The notes: generated by a model from the sequence alone, not told the origin. Counted from the stretch's first letter, positions 48,861 through 58,051 are shown. The stretch: 64,000 nt of DNA from Neobacillus ginsengisoli (GCF_030813055.1 NZ_JAUSTW010000014.1:1-64000), one strand, 5' to 3'. Translations and numbers: made by a program.

Positions 48861-49979
48861 TTAAAACAAATTCACTTTATTTAAATGGAGATATGAGTTA
48901 TCTTGATTCACTCGTTCTAAGTATATATTAGTAGTGGAGATATCCGAATGGCCTGCCCAGTCTTTAACAACAGCTAATGGAACATCGTTCTCTAGCAGAA
49001 GAGTGACAAATGTATGCCGGAACCAGTGAGGTGTTACTTTCAAATTTTTTCCAGCAAGGTGAACCGCTTCCTTCACGATTTTATATAACGCTGGGTATGT
49101 TAATCGTTTTTTATTTAGCAAGGGTTCATTTTTATTATATAAAGCGAAAAAAAGCGGACTCGTATCTTCAATGTTTATTTCAACCGATTCTCTTATGGAT
49201 GCCCGATATTTAAACAGAATTTCTTTTGTCTCTTCTCTTATTGGAATGGATCGGGGCTTGTTCCCTTTTCCAAAGACATCTGCAAATAGAAAACCTTTAC
49301 GATTGGTTCGAAAACTTCCCCAATTTAAGCTCAAAAGCTCACTTGCACGAAGCCCAGTGGTATAGAGTAGGTAACCAATCAGTAAATTTCTCTTCTCCAA
49401 TTGTTCGCGATTCCTTTTTGCTTTGACGATTTTAGGAAAGAAGGAGAGTAGAAATTCCGCATCCTTTTGATTCAATTCCCTCACTTGCACACGGGTTTGT
49501 GCCTCTTCGTGACGAGTTTCTTCTATTATATAGTGTCCTTTTTTAGATACAGGTTTAGAGATCCAAGTGGAAAGGTGAGCTTTATAAAATTGTGTCTCAT
49601 AACCAAAGTCCAATAATCTTCTGAAAAACTCCAATTTCCTTATGGCCGATTTAGCTGCATAGTTTTCTTTAATAAATTTGTTATATGCCTTTACTTCCGG
49701 AAAACCGATATCCCGAAAAGAAAGGGAGTGATTGGTTAAAAAAGAGAGCAGCGTTTTGGCATCTGAACGATAGGCTTTAACAGTATGTGGAGAAAGCTTT
49801 TTATCTTGTGGAAATACTTTCTCCAAAAAAAACAATTCCAGGAAATCCTGTTCGGAACTATTTTCTAAAGAAAGATTTCTATTTTCGTCAAGTAACTGTC
49901 GGTCTTTGAGGTGATCTTGTAAATAGGCTAGGTACTGTTCATCCGTTACATTCTGATTAAGAAGAGTCAAGTCATTCAT
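48861..49979 (-). CDS. Tyrosine recombinase, intact catalytic site
   Basis: A 372-residue XerC/D-like integrase. The N-terminal core-binding domain (SPHTVKAYRSDAKTLLSFLT) precedes a complete catalytic set: Arg in YTTGLRASELLSL, Lys in VFGKGNKPRSIP, His-xx-Arg in PHWFRHTFVTLLL, His in WAGHSDISTTNIY and Tyr in the same segment. ATG 49979 follows TAGGAGGTC. It is the active member of the pair with the degenerate recombinase downstream. No excisionase or clear att sites are seen. Length and two-gene layout suggest an integrated-element module rather than the chromosome dimer XerC/D. Confidence 0.87.
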   Translation of the reverse strand: MNDLTLLNQNVTDEQYLAYLQDHLKDRQLLDENRNLSLENSSEQDFLELFFLEKVFPQDKKLSPHTVKAYRSDAKTLLSFLTNHSLSFRDIGFPEVKAYNKFIKENYAAKSAIRKLEFFRRLLDFGYETQFYKAHLSTWISKPVSKKGHYIIEETRHEEAQTRVQVRELNQKDAEFLLSFFPKIVKAKRNREQLEKRNLLIGYLLYTTGLRASELLSLNWGSFRTNRKGFLFADVFGKGNKPRSIPIREETKEILFKYRASIRESVEINIEDTSPLFFALYNKNEPLLNKKRLTYPALYKIVKEAVHLAGKNLKVTPHWFRHTFVTLLLENDVPLAVVKDWAGHSDISTTNIYLERVNQDNSYLHLNKVNLF

Positions 49980-50584
49980 TTTTTGACCTCCTAATTTAAT
50001 AGTTTATAATAATTATATTATGTATAGTAAAGATAAGACCTAATTATCTTTACTTATATCTTACCATAGAATGTTTGTTCTATCTACATACTTCCTTACA
50101 GATTTAAAAAAACACAAAAAAACATCTAATAATATGTGAGTTGAAAGAATTAGAGTATTAGTCCTGTCTGAGATTGACTCTCAGACAAAATTAAAATTTA
50201 TTTTTAATATAATTACCCATTCATTTCATTACAGAGCAATCCAGTAGAGGAATCAAATTTTGAAAAAGAGAAGTTATTAGGTCAGAGGTTCTTTATTCCA
50301 TTAAACAGGAATAAATCCTTGATAATCGTATGCTCTAGAATCTTTATTAACATTCATCAACCTGGAAAATTAAAGAGAAATCATAAGCTATAATATTATT
50401 GGATTGGAGCGTAAGTGAAGTGTAAAATATAAAGGTGTTTGGAGTGTTTGAAAATATGTGTACTAAAAAAAGTGTTGAAATTTGTGAAAAATTTCACTTA
50501 AACTAACGGGGCAGCATTCCTGTAATGAAGAAAAATGGGGTTTGAACATAAAAATGCCCCTTGGTATGATATGAGTGTCCAATT
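49980..50584. other. Intergenic, recombinase upstream region
   Basis: It contains the recombinase promoter area, a hairpin GTCTGAG / CTCAGAC (50165-50186) and a dispersed repeat copy ACTTAAACTAACGGGGC (50496-50512). No gene supported. Confidence 0.5.
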
Positions 50585-51653
50585 GTAGGAATGGAGCCAA
50601 CTGGTCATTATTGGCTGAACCTAGCTCATTTCCTTAAAGAACATAATATTAAATTTGTTGTTGTAAACCCAATGCACGTAAAGAAAAGCAAGGAATTAGA
50701 CGATAATTCACCAACGAAAAATGATGTGAAAGATGCCAGAGTCATTGCACAGTTAGTCAAGGATGGGAGATACGCCGAACCAAACATCCCACAAGGAGTT
50801 TATGCAGAACTACGTGTGGCGAGAAAAATACGCGATCTATTATCCGTTGACCGACAAGCAGTTCAAGGTCAAATTCACAATTGGTTGGATCGCTACTTTC
50901 CAGAGTTTCTAACGGTCTTTAAAGACTGGGAAGGAAAAGCTGCATTATTACAGCTGTTAAAATTAAATCTATTACCCAATGAGTTAGTAAAGCTATCTAA
51001 TGAAGAGATATTGATTCATGTTAGACAAGTTGTTAAACGTGGAATTGGGATCAGCAAAATAAAGGAACTAACAGGTGTAGCTCAAGTTTCAATTGGAATA
51101 CGTGAGGGTTCAAACATGGCTAAATTAGAGCTCAGTACATTAATAGAAAAATATGAATTGATCACGGAAAAGTTCGAAGAACTAGAATCAAATATAGATA
51201 AACTATTAGATCAGATCCCTGGTGTTTCTCAAATGATCGCCATAAAAGGTATAGGTAAGGATACTATTGCAGGCTTTTTAGCTGAGGTAGGAGACCTAAG
51301 TAACTATACTCATCCAAGACAAATCATAAACTAGCAGGATTAAGTTTAAAGGAAAATACATCTGGAAAGCACAAAGGGCAAACCAAAATAACAAAGCGGG
51401 GTAGAAAATCTCTTAGAGCTCTCCTCTTCCGAGTAGCTATGCCCCTTGTAGCTAAGAACTCAGCATTTAAAGCTTTACATGAATATTTACAAAGCGTCCA
51501 AATAATCCATTGAAGAAAATGCAGTCCCTTATCGCTATATGTAATAAGGTTATACGAATCCTATTTGCCATTGGAAAGAAACAATGCGAGTTTAGTGAAG
51601 AAAGAATGTTGCAGGATATACCACATATGGCAACCTTAAAGATCGCGGCTTAA
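50585..51653 (+). pseudogene. IS110-family transposase, broken
   Basis: GMEPTGHYWLNLAHFLKEHN, VVVNPMHVKKSKELDDNSPT, KNDVKDARVIAQLVKDGRYA carry parts of the RuvC-like DEDD domain, and DQIPGVSQMIAIKGIGKDTI, AGFLAEVGDLSNY, then after a frameshift near 51330 LAGLSLKENTSGKHKGQTKI and RGRKSLRALLFRVAMPLVAK, the Transposase_20 domain with its catalytic Ser region. The first about 60 residues with the first acidic residue are missing, and a second shift lies near 51500. The tail ends LKIAA at 51653. Inactive. Confidence 0.82.
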
Positions 51654-51955
51654 TCTCAATAACTCTTACTTTCAAAACTCGTTTATAGGTTCAAGAATAA
51701 AGTTTATTAGATATTTGAAGCACGGATTAGTCAGTAATTCAACTAAAATACGGGCCAGGACCCTGTCGGGCAGCATCACTGACATCCACCTCATGGAAAG
51801 GTTGGACGAAGGAATTTTGGAGCTATGACTCTGTGAGACTTGGGAGGGTACACCTCCATGAGACATGTGGAGATCTACCAGTGCGATCATAATTTTACTG
51901 GTTATCCACTTTTTGGGTGAAAGTGGATAGGTGGCAATGGTCGTTTTTACTTTCG
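51654..51955 (+). other. Structured IS110 flank, possible bridge-RNA-type remnant
   Basis: After the transposase, about 300 nt without a frame but with GC-rich pairing segments (GGGCCAGGACCCTGTC, CACCTCATGGAAAGG, GGGAGGGTACACCTCCATGA, then GGTTATCCACTTTTTGGGTG with AAAGTGGATAGG). In IS110/IS1111 elements an end next to the gene encodes a bridge RNA. This composition stands out from the AT-rich surroundings. Assignment is inference. Confidence 0.35.
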
Positions 51956-52136
51956 GGTTCCAAAATTATCCTCAATTACATTTATACTCCAGCCTTACTA
52001 TGAATAATAAACTTGAATCATTATGAAAACGTGAGAAAACAAGAGGAAATTGAAGATAATCGTTTCTTTATAGAGGGAGTTTAGTTCAATAACACATCTG
52101 GAAATTATGGTAAAATTTAGCCAAGAGGGGGTTGGA

Positions 52137-52547
52137 TTGAATAAAGAAATTGAAGAAATAATTGTTAAATCATTTTTTAATAAAAGGATTCGGCAAAGAG
52201 TATTGTTTGAATTATCTACTCAGAACAAAAGAAGGCACGCACTTCACAGATTGTGTCACAATTATTTTGAAACACTTCGTAATGAATATATGATTGAAAT
52301 TCCCAAACCTAACTCTGACCCACAAGAAATAGTAAAAATAATGAAAAAGTATGGTGCTGAAGATTCCTGTTACTCAATTTCATTAAATGAAGATATTGAT
52401 GGTAAAGAACTACCGCTATTAACAGCAATAGAAGAAGCTGTTGGATATGGAATGCCGTCCATCGTTTCGTGTATTCCAGGAAAGCTAGTTTATTTTGAAA
52501 CTGAACTGGTTTCTGGTTCGCCGCCAAGATTTATATTAAAAAGATAA
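52137..52547 (+). CDS. Hypothetical protein, 136 aa
   Basis: From TTG 52137, behind AGAGGGGG, a 136-residue product: NKEIEEIIVKSFFNKRIRQR, VLFELSTQNKRRHALHRLCH, GAEDSCYSISLNEDIDGKEL and YGMPSIVSCIPGKLVYFETE. Mixed alpha/beta, soluble, no known motif that I can name. A longer frame from ATG 52107 lacks a ribosome binding site. It stands 55 bp before a small membrane-protein gene. Proteins of this size beside immunity-type genes are common in Bacillus, but I assign no role. Confidence 0.65.
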   Translation: MNKEIEEIIVKSFFNKRIRQRVLFELSTQNKRRHALHRLCHNYFETLRNEYMIEIPKPNSDPQEIVKIMKKYGAEDSCYSISLNEDIDGKELPLLTAIEEAVGYGMPSIVSCIPGKLVYFETELVSGSPPRFILKR

Positions 52548-52601
52548 AAGGTCGATGTTCAACTAACTGAGTGCTTATGTTTAATAAATGGGGGAATATT
52601 T

Positions 52602-52826
52602 TTGATAAACAGAATTAAGAAATTTTCCATTGTTTTAGTTGCTTTTATTATTACGATAAGCATTTTATATGTAATTGGAATGAAATTTAACATGCCTTTA
52701 TTAGTGTTTCATCATAGGTATAAAGATTATTCAACAGGTTCATTACTACCTTATTTAATAGCTGTTGTAGTCAGTATTTTTGTTGTTAGAAGAGTTAATT
52801 CCAAGATTGTGAACGATTGTACTTAA
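52602..52826 (+). CDS. Small membrane protein, 74 aa
   Basis: TTG 52602 behind GGGGGAATATTT starts a product with two hydrophobic helices (FSIVLVAFIITISILYVIGM and SLLPYLIAVVVSIFVV) and short basic loops. No family recognised. Possibly co-transcribed with the gene at 52137. Confidence 0.6.
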   Translation: MINRIKKFSIVLVAFIITISILYVIGMKFNMPLLVFHHRYKDYSTGSLLPYLIAVVVSIFVVRRVNSKIVNDCT

Positions 52827-52981
52827 ACAAACGGGTGCATTACTTCAACAATGGGGTAATGCCATTTTCTTATTCAAGTAAAGTAAGCAGGTTACTTGAA
52901 TAAGCAAGAATTTTGTCCTGGTGTCTATCATTTTTATTACAAAAATAGGTATCTAAACTAGTCCGCACAGACAAATATTCA

Positions 52982-52990
52982 CATAGACTA
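52982..52990 (+). promoter_or_regulatory. Possible sigma-K -10 element
   Basis: CATAGACTA matches the sigma-K -10 pattern CATAnnnTA, 41 bp before the coat gene. An AC at 52967-52968 is a weak -35 with a short spacer, so the promoter is plausible rather than certain. Confidence 0.4.
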
Positions 52991-53030
52991 TTGATGTAAC
53001 AAGACAAATTCACATGGAGGTCTATTAACT

Positions 53031-53417
53031 ATGAAAAGAAATTTTCCACCATCAAATATGATGCCAAATATAATGCCGAATATGATGCCAAATCCGATTG
53101 CACCTGTACAGCCAATGCCATCCCAATATTGCCCGCCACAACCATGTCCGCCAATATACTGTCCGCCTCAAGCTTTTCCTGCACAGTATGACCCACCACT
53201 AGCTTCACCGGGACAACAGTATGTAAAAACAAATTTGTTTAATAAAGTAGTAACACATGTAAACCCGTCACATACAACTACAGTTAACAAGCATATGATT
53301 CATCATCAGCACTATTTCCCACACACAGAATCATGTGTAAATGAATGCTGCGAAACACATACGATGTGCGGTGCCCCAGTCAATCCTTGTTGTCCAACTG
53401 GACCATTTGGATATTAG
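53031..53417 (+). CDS. cotD: CotD-family inner spore coat protein
   Basis: A 128-residue Pro-, Met-, His- and Cys-rich protein behind GGAGGTC. The N-terminus is a Met-Pro/Asn-Pro repeat (MMPNIMPNMMPNPIAPVQP), followed by Cys-Pro-Pro runs, and the conserved CotD core: FNKVVTHVNPSHTTTVNKHM then HHQHYFPHTESC. CotD is a mother-cell-made inner coat protein under sigma-K. The N-terminal extension is longer than in B. subtilis (75 residues). Confidence 0.85.
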   Translation: MKRNFPPSNMMPNIMPNMMPNPIAPVQPMPSQYCPPQPCPPIYCPPQAFPAQYDPPLASPGQQYVKTNLFNKVVTHVNPSHTTTVNKHMIHHQHYFPHTESCVNECCETHTMCGAPVNPCCPTGPFGY

Positions 53418-53751
53418 CTTCTTTTACCCCCCACCATTTAGGCAGGGTTATTTTTTGTTAGCAAATACAAAACAATTTCATATACTAAAATCGTTCCAAG
53501 ATTCAAAAGTCTCCTTTGGTTCCTTTTAGGTAATACCTTATAGGTACCTTTTTTAACGTAATTAAAAATTAAATCTTACTTGCAATATGAGTCTTTTGCG
53601 TAATATTTCTTCTTCAAGTAACTGACAGGTTAGCTTAAATAATTACCCTATCCGCATTTGTCATATAATATTTTAAGAATCAGGACGAATACCCAGGAAT
53701 TTATCCCAAAAATGCATATGCTCTAATGTAAATTAAATGAGGAGGATGAAC

Positions 53752-54162
53752 GTGATTCTTAATTATAATGCTTATAGTCCAACATATGAGAGGATTGGTT
53801 TAGGTGGTCATGGTCCAGGTCATGGTCCAGGTCATGGTCCAGGTCATGGTCATGGTCCAGGTCATGGCTTTGGTGGTCCAGGTATAGGTGCACCTGGCTC
53901 TGGCGTTGGTTTTGCTCCAGGTCTTGGTTTAGGCGGACCAGGCTCTGGCGCTGGTTTTGGTCCTGGTCTTGGTTTAGGTGGTCCAGGTATAGGTGCACCT
54001 GGCTCTGGCGTTGGTTTTGCTCCAGGTCTTGGTTTAGGCGGACCAGGCTCAGGACTTGGTTATTATCCAGGTCTTGGTTTAGGTGGACCAGGCATAGGTG
54101 GCTACCCTTACCCATACTATTATCCTTATCCTTACCCTTATCCATCGTACCCGTATCATTAA
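53752..54162 (+). CDS. Gly-Pro-rich repeat protein, likely spore surface
   Basis: A 136-residue product of three zones: Gly-His-Pro repeats (GHGPGHGPGHGPGHGHG), two 35-residue units (GGPGIGAPGSGVGFAPGLGL plus a 15-residue GGPGSG half), and a Tyr-Pro tail (YPYPYYYPYPYPYPSYPYH). The units are also near-identical in DNA (105 bp), so they arose by recent tandem duplication. I chose GTG 53752, six bases after GGAGG; ATG 53746 abuts the site. Composition and the neighbour cotD suggest a spore coat or crust protein. No collagen GXX register. Confidence 0.7.
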   Translation: MILNYNAYSPTYERIGLGGHGPGHGPGHGPGHGHGPGHGFGGPGIGAPGSGVGFAPGLGLGGPGSGAGFGPGLGLGGPGIGAPGSGVGFAPGLGLGGPGSGLGYYPGLGLGGPGIGGYPYPYYYPYPYPYPSYPYH

Positions 54163-54189
54163 TAGAAAAATTTAGAGCTTTGCCTAGTT

Positions 54190-54214
54190 GCGTTTCTACA
54201 ATAAGTAGGAACGC
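54190..54214 (+). terminator. Hairpin after the Gly-rich gene
   Basis: GCGTTTCTAC / GTAGGAACGC, 10-bp stem with a 5-nt loop. Little T-run, so a weak terminator or mRNA stabiliser. Confidence 0.5.
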
Positions 54215-54218
54215 TTGT

Positions 54219-54606
54219 TACTTATTCAACAAATGGGTACTTTTTGTTAAAGAATTGACTGCCACAAACTGGAGTATTTTATAGAGCTATAGGATCAGGG
54301 AGTAAAAAAAGTAAGAGAAGAACTACAAAGGACGATAAAAGCCTGCTAAGGCTTCTTTATTTAATCAAAAATAAGAAGGGATAACATAGGATTAAAAAAG
54401 ATGAGGATTGGTTGGCTTCTGTGCGATTTTAGAAGTCCTCTAAAGGATGAAACTTAATACGGAATTACATAAAAGTATGTGATTTAAACTTCTTTTTATT
54501 TCTAATCCACGATTGAAACACCTCTTAAACTAACCCGTTACATCTCAACTTTGTGAAGGATTACACTTAAAGTAACGGGTGCTTTAACACAATAAGAAAT
54601 AAAATT
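54219..54606. other. Intergenic with two dispersed repeat copies
   Basis: CTTATTCAACAAATGGGTAC at 54220-54240 and ACTTAAAGTAACGGGTGC near 54565. Nothing else recognised. Confidence 0.5.
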
Positions 54607-54662
54607 AAAGAGCCTAAAATATGCAAGTTTTTATGCAATATTTGCGTATTTTAGCTCTTTTT
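54607..54662. terminator. Bidirectional terminator
   Basis: AAAGAGCCTAAAATATGCAA pairs with TTGCGTATTTTAGCTCTTT. T-runs on the outer side of each strand allow termination both ways, including for the minus-strand gene at 54685. Confidence 0.7.
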
Positions 54663-54684
54663 ACGCTGCCATAAATAGGATTTT

Positions 54685-54945
54685 TTAATTGCCAAATACA
54701 CACGTATTAAAATCTACTTTGCGGTCTAGAACAGCAACCCTGTGATTAGGCCATTTAGGTAAAATGTATTCTAAATATTTGATTACCTTTTCATCAGGAG
54801 ACGCATAGCCAACATTCAACTTACTAATTAAATATGGACCGAAATCGGGAAGTAAAGCATCTGCCCATTCCTCCGCTTGTCTTTTCGAATCAAAAATACG
54901 AATATCTTCCTCATAATTACCATTTATCCATACGATGTTCTCCAT
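54685..54945 (-). CDS. Hypothetical protein, 86 aa
   Basis: From ATG 54945 the product reads MENIVWINGNYEEDIRIFDS, KRQAEEWADALLPDFGPYLI and YLEYILPKWPNHRVAVLDRK. A compact alpha/beta pattern, possibly phage-like or a small accessory protein. The upstream GTGGGTG is a weak site. It has a terminator. No function assigned. Confidence 0.55.
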   Translation of the reverse strand: MENIVWINGNYEEDIRIFDSKRQAEEWADALLPDFGPYLISKLNVGYASPDEKVIKYLEYILPKWPNHRVAVLDRKVDFNTCVFGN

Positions 54946-55059
54946 AAAGTCACCCACTTTTTTTGGATTTAAGAGAAATAAAAGTAATCACATCATAAAT
55001 TACCTTTAAGATAACTCAATTTAATCGCCCAAAAGGGGCGGTAGCAATTTATAAGTTGC

Positions 55060-55293
55060 TTATTTAAATATTGCCATTCTTTTATGGAGCAATAAAGAAA
55101 ACAAGGATATTAAAATCCCAGCAAGCAAAATCCATCCTTTTATCTCATATGAAATCATTACAATAAGTTCCCAAAAATTTGTGGGACCAGAATTTGAAGA
55201 ATTACTGTACGGATAACCGAAAATAAAAGGAATAAGCCCAAAAATAGTAAGTATGATGCCAACTATCAATAAAAACAAAGATATTTGTTTCAT
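55060..55293 (-). CDS. Small membrane protein, 77 aa
   Basis: From ATG 55293 behind GGGGGTG: two hydrophobic segments (ISLFLLIVGIILTIFGLIPF and IKGWILLAGILISLFSLLL) and a polar middle (YSNSSNSGPTNFWE). No family recognised. Confidence 0.6.
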   Translation of the reverse strand: MKQISLFLLIVGIILTIFGLIPFIFGYPYSNSSNSGPTNFWELIVMISYEIKGWILLAGILISLFSLLLHKRMAIFK

Positions 55294-55675
55294 TAGACAC
55301 CCCCTTGTTTATATTATATATAATTTCACTGAAAATTCAGTCATATGGAAGTTTATTTTTTTCTTGTTCAACTCCTGCTAGTTAGTTCAATAAGAAAAAG
55401 GGCTGCCACAGCAACCCAATTGTTCAACAAACAGGTACACGTAACTTTAAGTACATTTTCAATTTTAGCAAATTGAAAAGAGCTGTGTTAAAATTCTCCT
55501 ATTGAATTTTAGGCTGACTCAACATCAATCCAATTAATATTTAAGTGTTTAAAGGTGCCATGCTCGGTGCCCAAATTTTTAAAATTACAAATCACAAGAA
55601 AACATTAGGAAGCAAGAAAGCTTGATTTATCAATACTTTAGGGCACATTAAGGTACTAGAAAAACAGGTGTCAGC
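55294..55675. other. Intergenic, edge of the selC-type island
   Basis: A dispersed repeat copy (TTGTTCAACAAACAGGTAC, 55420-55438) and no coding frame. The missing 5' half of the tRNA-Sec-like element would have been here. Confidence 0.4.
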
Positions 55676-55742
55676 AAACTTCAAAACTGCTTGAGACCTG
55701 CGTGCCAGGTCTGGTGGGTTCGATTCCCACGCAGTCCCGCCA
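55676..55742 (+). other. tRNA-Sec-like 3' half (attachment-site candidate)
   Basis: From ACTTCAAAA (with a UCA-type anticodon loop) the sequence folds as a selenocysteine tRNA 3' half: long variable arm AGACCTG / CAGGTCT, T arm GTGGG-TTCGATT-CCCAC, 3' acceptor strand GCAGTCCC, discriminator G and CCA (55740-55742). The 5' half with GGGACTGC is absent, so no functional tRNA. The integrase begins 187 bp later, as in islands inserted at the 3' end of selC. Confidence 0.6.
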
Positions 55743-55928
55743 AATAAACCCAGTGATATCAAGGACTTCGACTGTTTTTAAGCTCTGTTTTTCTGGCTAT
55801 TTGAACAGTGAGTTGGAGTTAAAAAGTCACCAGTATTTTTTCTGAAAATTACTTAGTTCTAGTGCGACTGACTATAGGTGTACTAGTGTGTCAAATCCAC
55901 CAAATTTGTATGAAGGGTGGATTTTTTT

Positions 55929-56850
55929 ATGCAAACGGATAGGAAAACCCAACGTAAAGGTTCGAGAACTTCACATAGTAATAACTGCTTTAAACAAACT
56001 GAACAAAAGATGACTCTGTTTGAAATGTTTGAGCGATTTATGGCCTTCAAACAAACTGAGGGTTTGGCAAAGCCTACAATCCAAGGCTATTATGAACATT
56101 TTCATTATCTCAATGATTACTTGGGAGGAGATGTTCCTAATGAAGAAGTTACTGTTGAATTGTTTCGAAATTATATTGGCTATATGCTTAATGACCAAGG
56201 TTTAAAACCCACTACTGTTAATGTACGTATCAGAACAAATCGTGCTTTCTTAAGACACTGTTATCAAGAAGAATGGATTGAAATACCTATACACGAAAAA
56301 TTTAAGCCAATTAAAACTCCCGAAGATGAAATACAATCTTTTACACCAGCAGAAATAAAAGCGTTATTAAACCAAGTTGATGATTCAAGATTCGTAGGAT
56401 TCCGTGATAAAGTTATGATCTATGTCTTATTGGATACTATGGTCGGTATATTGGAACTCCTTAATATGAGGAGAAGTAACGTGGATTTAAAGAGTGGGTA
56501 CATCAAACTTGAACCGCATGAAACCAAGACAAAGCGTAGTAGGAGTGTTCCAATATCAACAAAAACAATTAAACTTCTCGAAGAATACATGAGGGAGTCA
56601 GACGATTTCGGTAGCGAATTCTTATTTGTTTCCTATGACGGTAGAAAAATTCTTAGTAATACATGGAGGAGAAGGCTAACAGAATTAGGTGAAATGGCTG
56701 GTATCTCTAATAAAAGAGTATCGCCTCACACTTTTAGACATACAGGTGCACTATTCTATACTATGAATGGCGGTGATCCATTTTCTTTACAAAAAATACT
56801 GGGTCATTCTGACATGAGCATGGTTCGAAAATATAGAATGGGAAAAGAAA
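55929..56850 (+). pseudogene. Tyrosine recombinase, C-terminus lost at sirtuin junction
   Basis: From ATG 55929, behind AAGGGTGG, an integrase frame: core-binding domain (EMFERFMAFKQTEGLAKPTI), catalytic segments TKTKRSRSVPI (Lys), SPHTFRHTGALFYT (His and Arg), LGHSDMSMVRKY (His and Tyr). The first catalytic Arg is missing: where TGLRISEL is usual the sequence is TMVGILELLN. Near 56850 homology stops and the frame runs to 56918 through sirtuin DNA in the wrong frame, so the terminal helix is replaced. It is probably inactive. It lies next to the tRNA-Sec-like att candidate. Confidence 0.72.
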
Positions 56851-56861
56851 GGAATTATCCA

Positions 56862-57627
56862 GGCTATTATCACCCAAAATACAGATGGCTTTCATTCTGG
56901 AAATTTGAAAGTTTCTGAGCTTCATGGCACACTCAGCCATTGTCATTGTAATACCTGTGGAAAAATATATGACAATCAACTTTTCTTAGAAAATCAAACA
57001 CATTGTAACTGTGGAGGATTTATAAGACCATCTGTTATTCTTTTTGGAGAGTCACTATCAGAAGAGGCTATAGCAATGGCTGAGGAAGAGACAATAAAAG
57101 CCGATTTATTTATTGTTCTTGGCTCTTCGTTACAAGTTTCACCAGCGAATTATTTTCCAACTTTAGCAAAACGAAATGGAGCAAAGGTGGTGATTGTGAA
57201 TGGCGAAAAAACACCTTTAGATCCAATAGCAGACCTAGTAATTAATGATAAAAAGATTGGCAATGTCTTAGAAGAAGTGAATAATCTTTTTATAATAAAA
57301 TCAATAGTTGAAACGATTCTAGAAGTTGGCTGGAAAGGAGGAAGTATTTCATTGGTTAGGCATATTATAAATAATTCAGTTAGGTATTGTGTTACAACAA
57401 ATGAAGGTGCCTTATATGATGAAGCAGATGATTTACCTATAGAAGCATATTTTCAAAAATCAGGTCTTGTATCAGAAATTTTTCAAGCAATGAAAGTTCT
57501 AGACCGATACCCATGGGCACAATTGGTTCCAATAAAAGTTCATGATGATTATAAGGAATATATATTTAATCAAGTTATGAAAAGAAAACCAAGAGATATT
57601 GATAGGTGGAAAAGGGTATGTAATTGA
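56862..57627 (+). pseudogene. Sirtuin (Sir2) lacking N-terminal third, with extra C-terminal domain
   Basis: In frame from about 56862: AIITQNTDGFHSGNLKVSEL with catalytic HG, zinc Cys pairs in CHCNTCGK and HCNCGG, VILFGESL, and NAD-binding VLGSSLQVSPANYFPTLAK to about residue 135. The Rossmann GAGxSxxSGIPDFR segment is missing at the integrase junction. After the sirtuin fold ends (NNLFI) there are about 105 more residues (SLVRHIINNSVRYCVTTNEG, YFQKSGLVSEIFQAMKVLDR, WAQLVPIKVHDDYKEYIF) forming an unrecognised alpha/beta domain. No start codon is convincing. Confidence 0.7.
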
Positions 57628-57834
57628 AAGTAAGTTAGAAAATGGAATCTTTGGGACTCACACAAAATGTATGATTACTGAGTTATAAAAAAAGTACGAT
57701 ATAATTAATATTAGTGAATTTGGCAAAGATACTAGTGATATAAATAGAAAAATATTAGTGATAAACTCATTTGAAGTTTATTTGGTTGGGTTTCTTCCTA
57801 ATGTAGCAAATTACAAAAATACTTAATTAGTACG

Positions 57835-57903
57835 GGGAGTCTTTAAAACTGTTCGTGCGGTGCGTGCCACCGTAGCTGGGTTCTTTCTCAGGTAATCCCG
57901 CCA
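57835..57903 (+). other. Second, divergent tRNA-Sec-like 3' half
   Basis: After CTTTAAAACTG comes a long variable arm (GCGGTG / CACCGT), T arm CTGGG-TTCTTT-CTCAG and ATCCCGCCA. It resembles the copy at 55676-55742 in layout, but the variable arm differs with its pairing kept. That suggests a separately evolved tRNA-Sec end rather than simple decay. Together they flank the integrase-sirtuin segment. Confidence 0.5.
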
Positions 57904-57924
57904 AATTTTGGGACATGGGGTCCT

Positions 57925-58008
57925 ATGGTAGAGGGCTTTTCGTTAGTGCCAGCACTGATTGGTGCCATTATTGTCATCATTATTGCTGGAATCATTGCAA
58001 AGCATTAG
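57925..58008 (+). CDS. Possible small membrane peptide, 27 aa
   Basis: ATG 57925 gives MVEGFSLVPALIGAIIVIII AGIIAKH, one hydrophobic helix. It resembles the short YjcZ-type sporulation peptides only in general shape. No clear ribosome binding site; low confidence. A terminator follows at 58052. Confidence 0.3.
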   Translation: MVEGFSLVPALIGAIIVIIIAGIIAKH

Positions 58009-58051
58009 ATTTTGTTGAAATGGGAGTAGAAGTTTTGCCTTTTGCACGAGG

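Noticed and set aside
53759..54145. A 128-codon minus-strand frame opposite the Gly-rich gene
   Set aside because: It is the antisense of a low-complexity repeat, with no start signal; composition (Asp, Leu, Asn runs) is an artefact.
55929..56918. Integrase-sirtuin fusion protein
   Set aside because: The integrase frame enters the sirtuin DNA in a different frame, so no sirtuin residues are joined to it.
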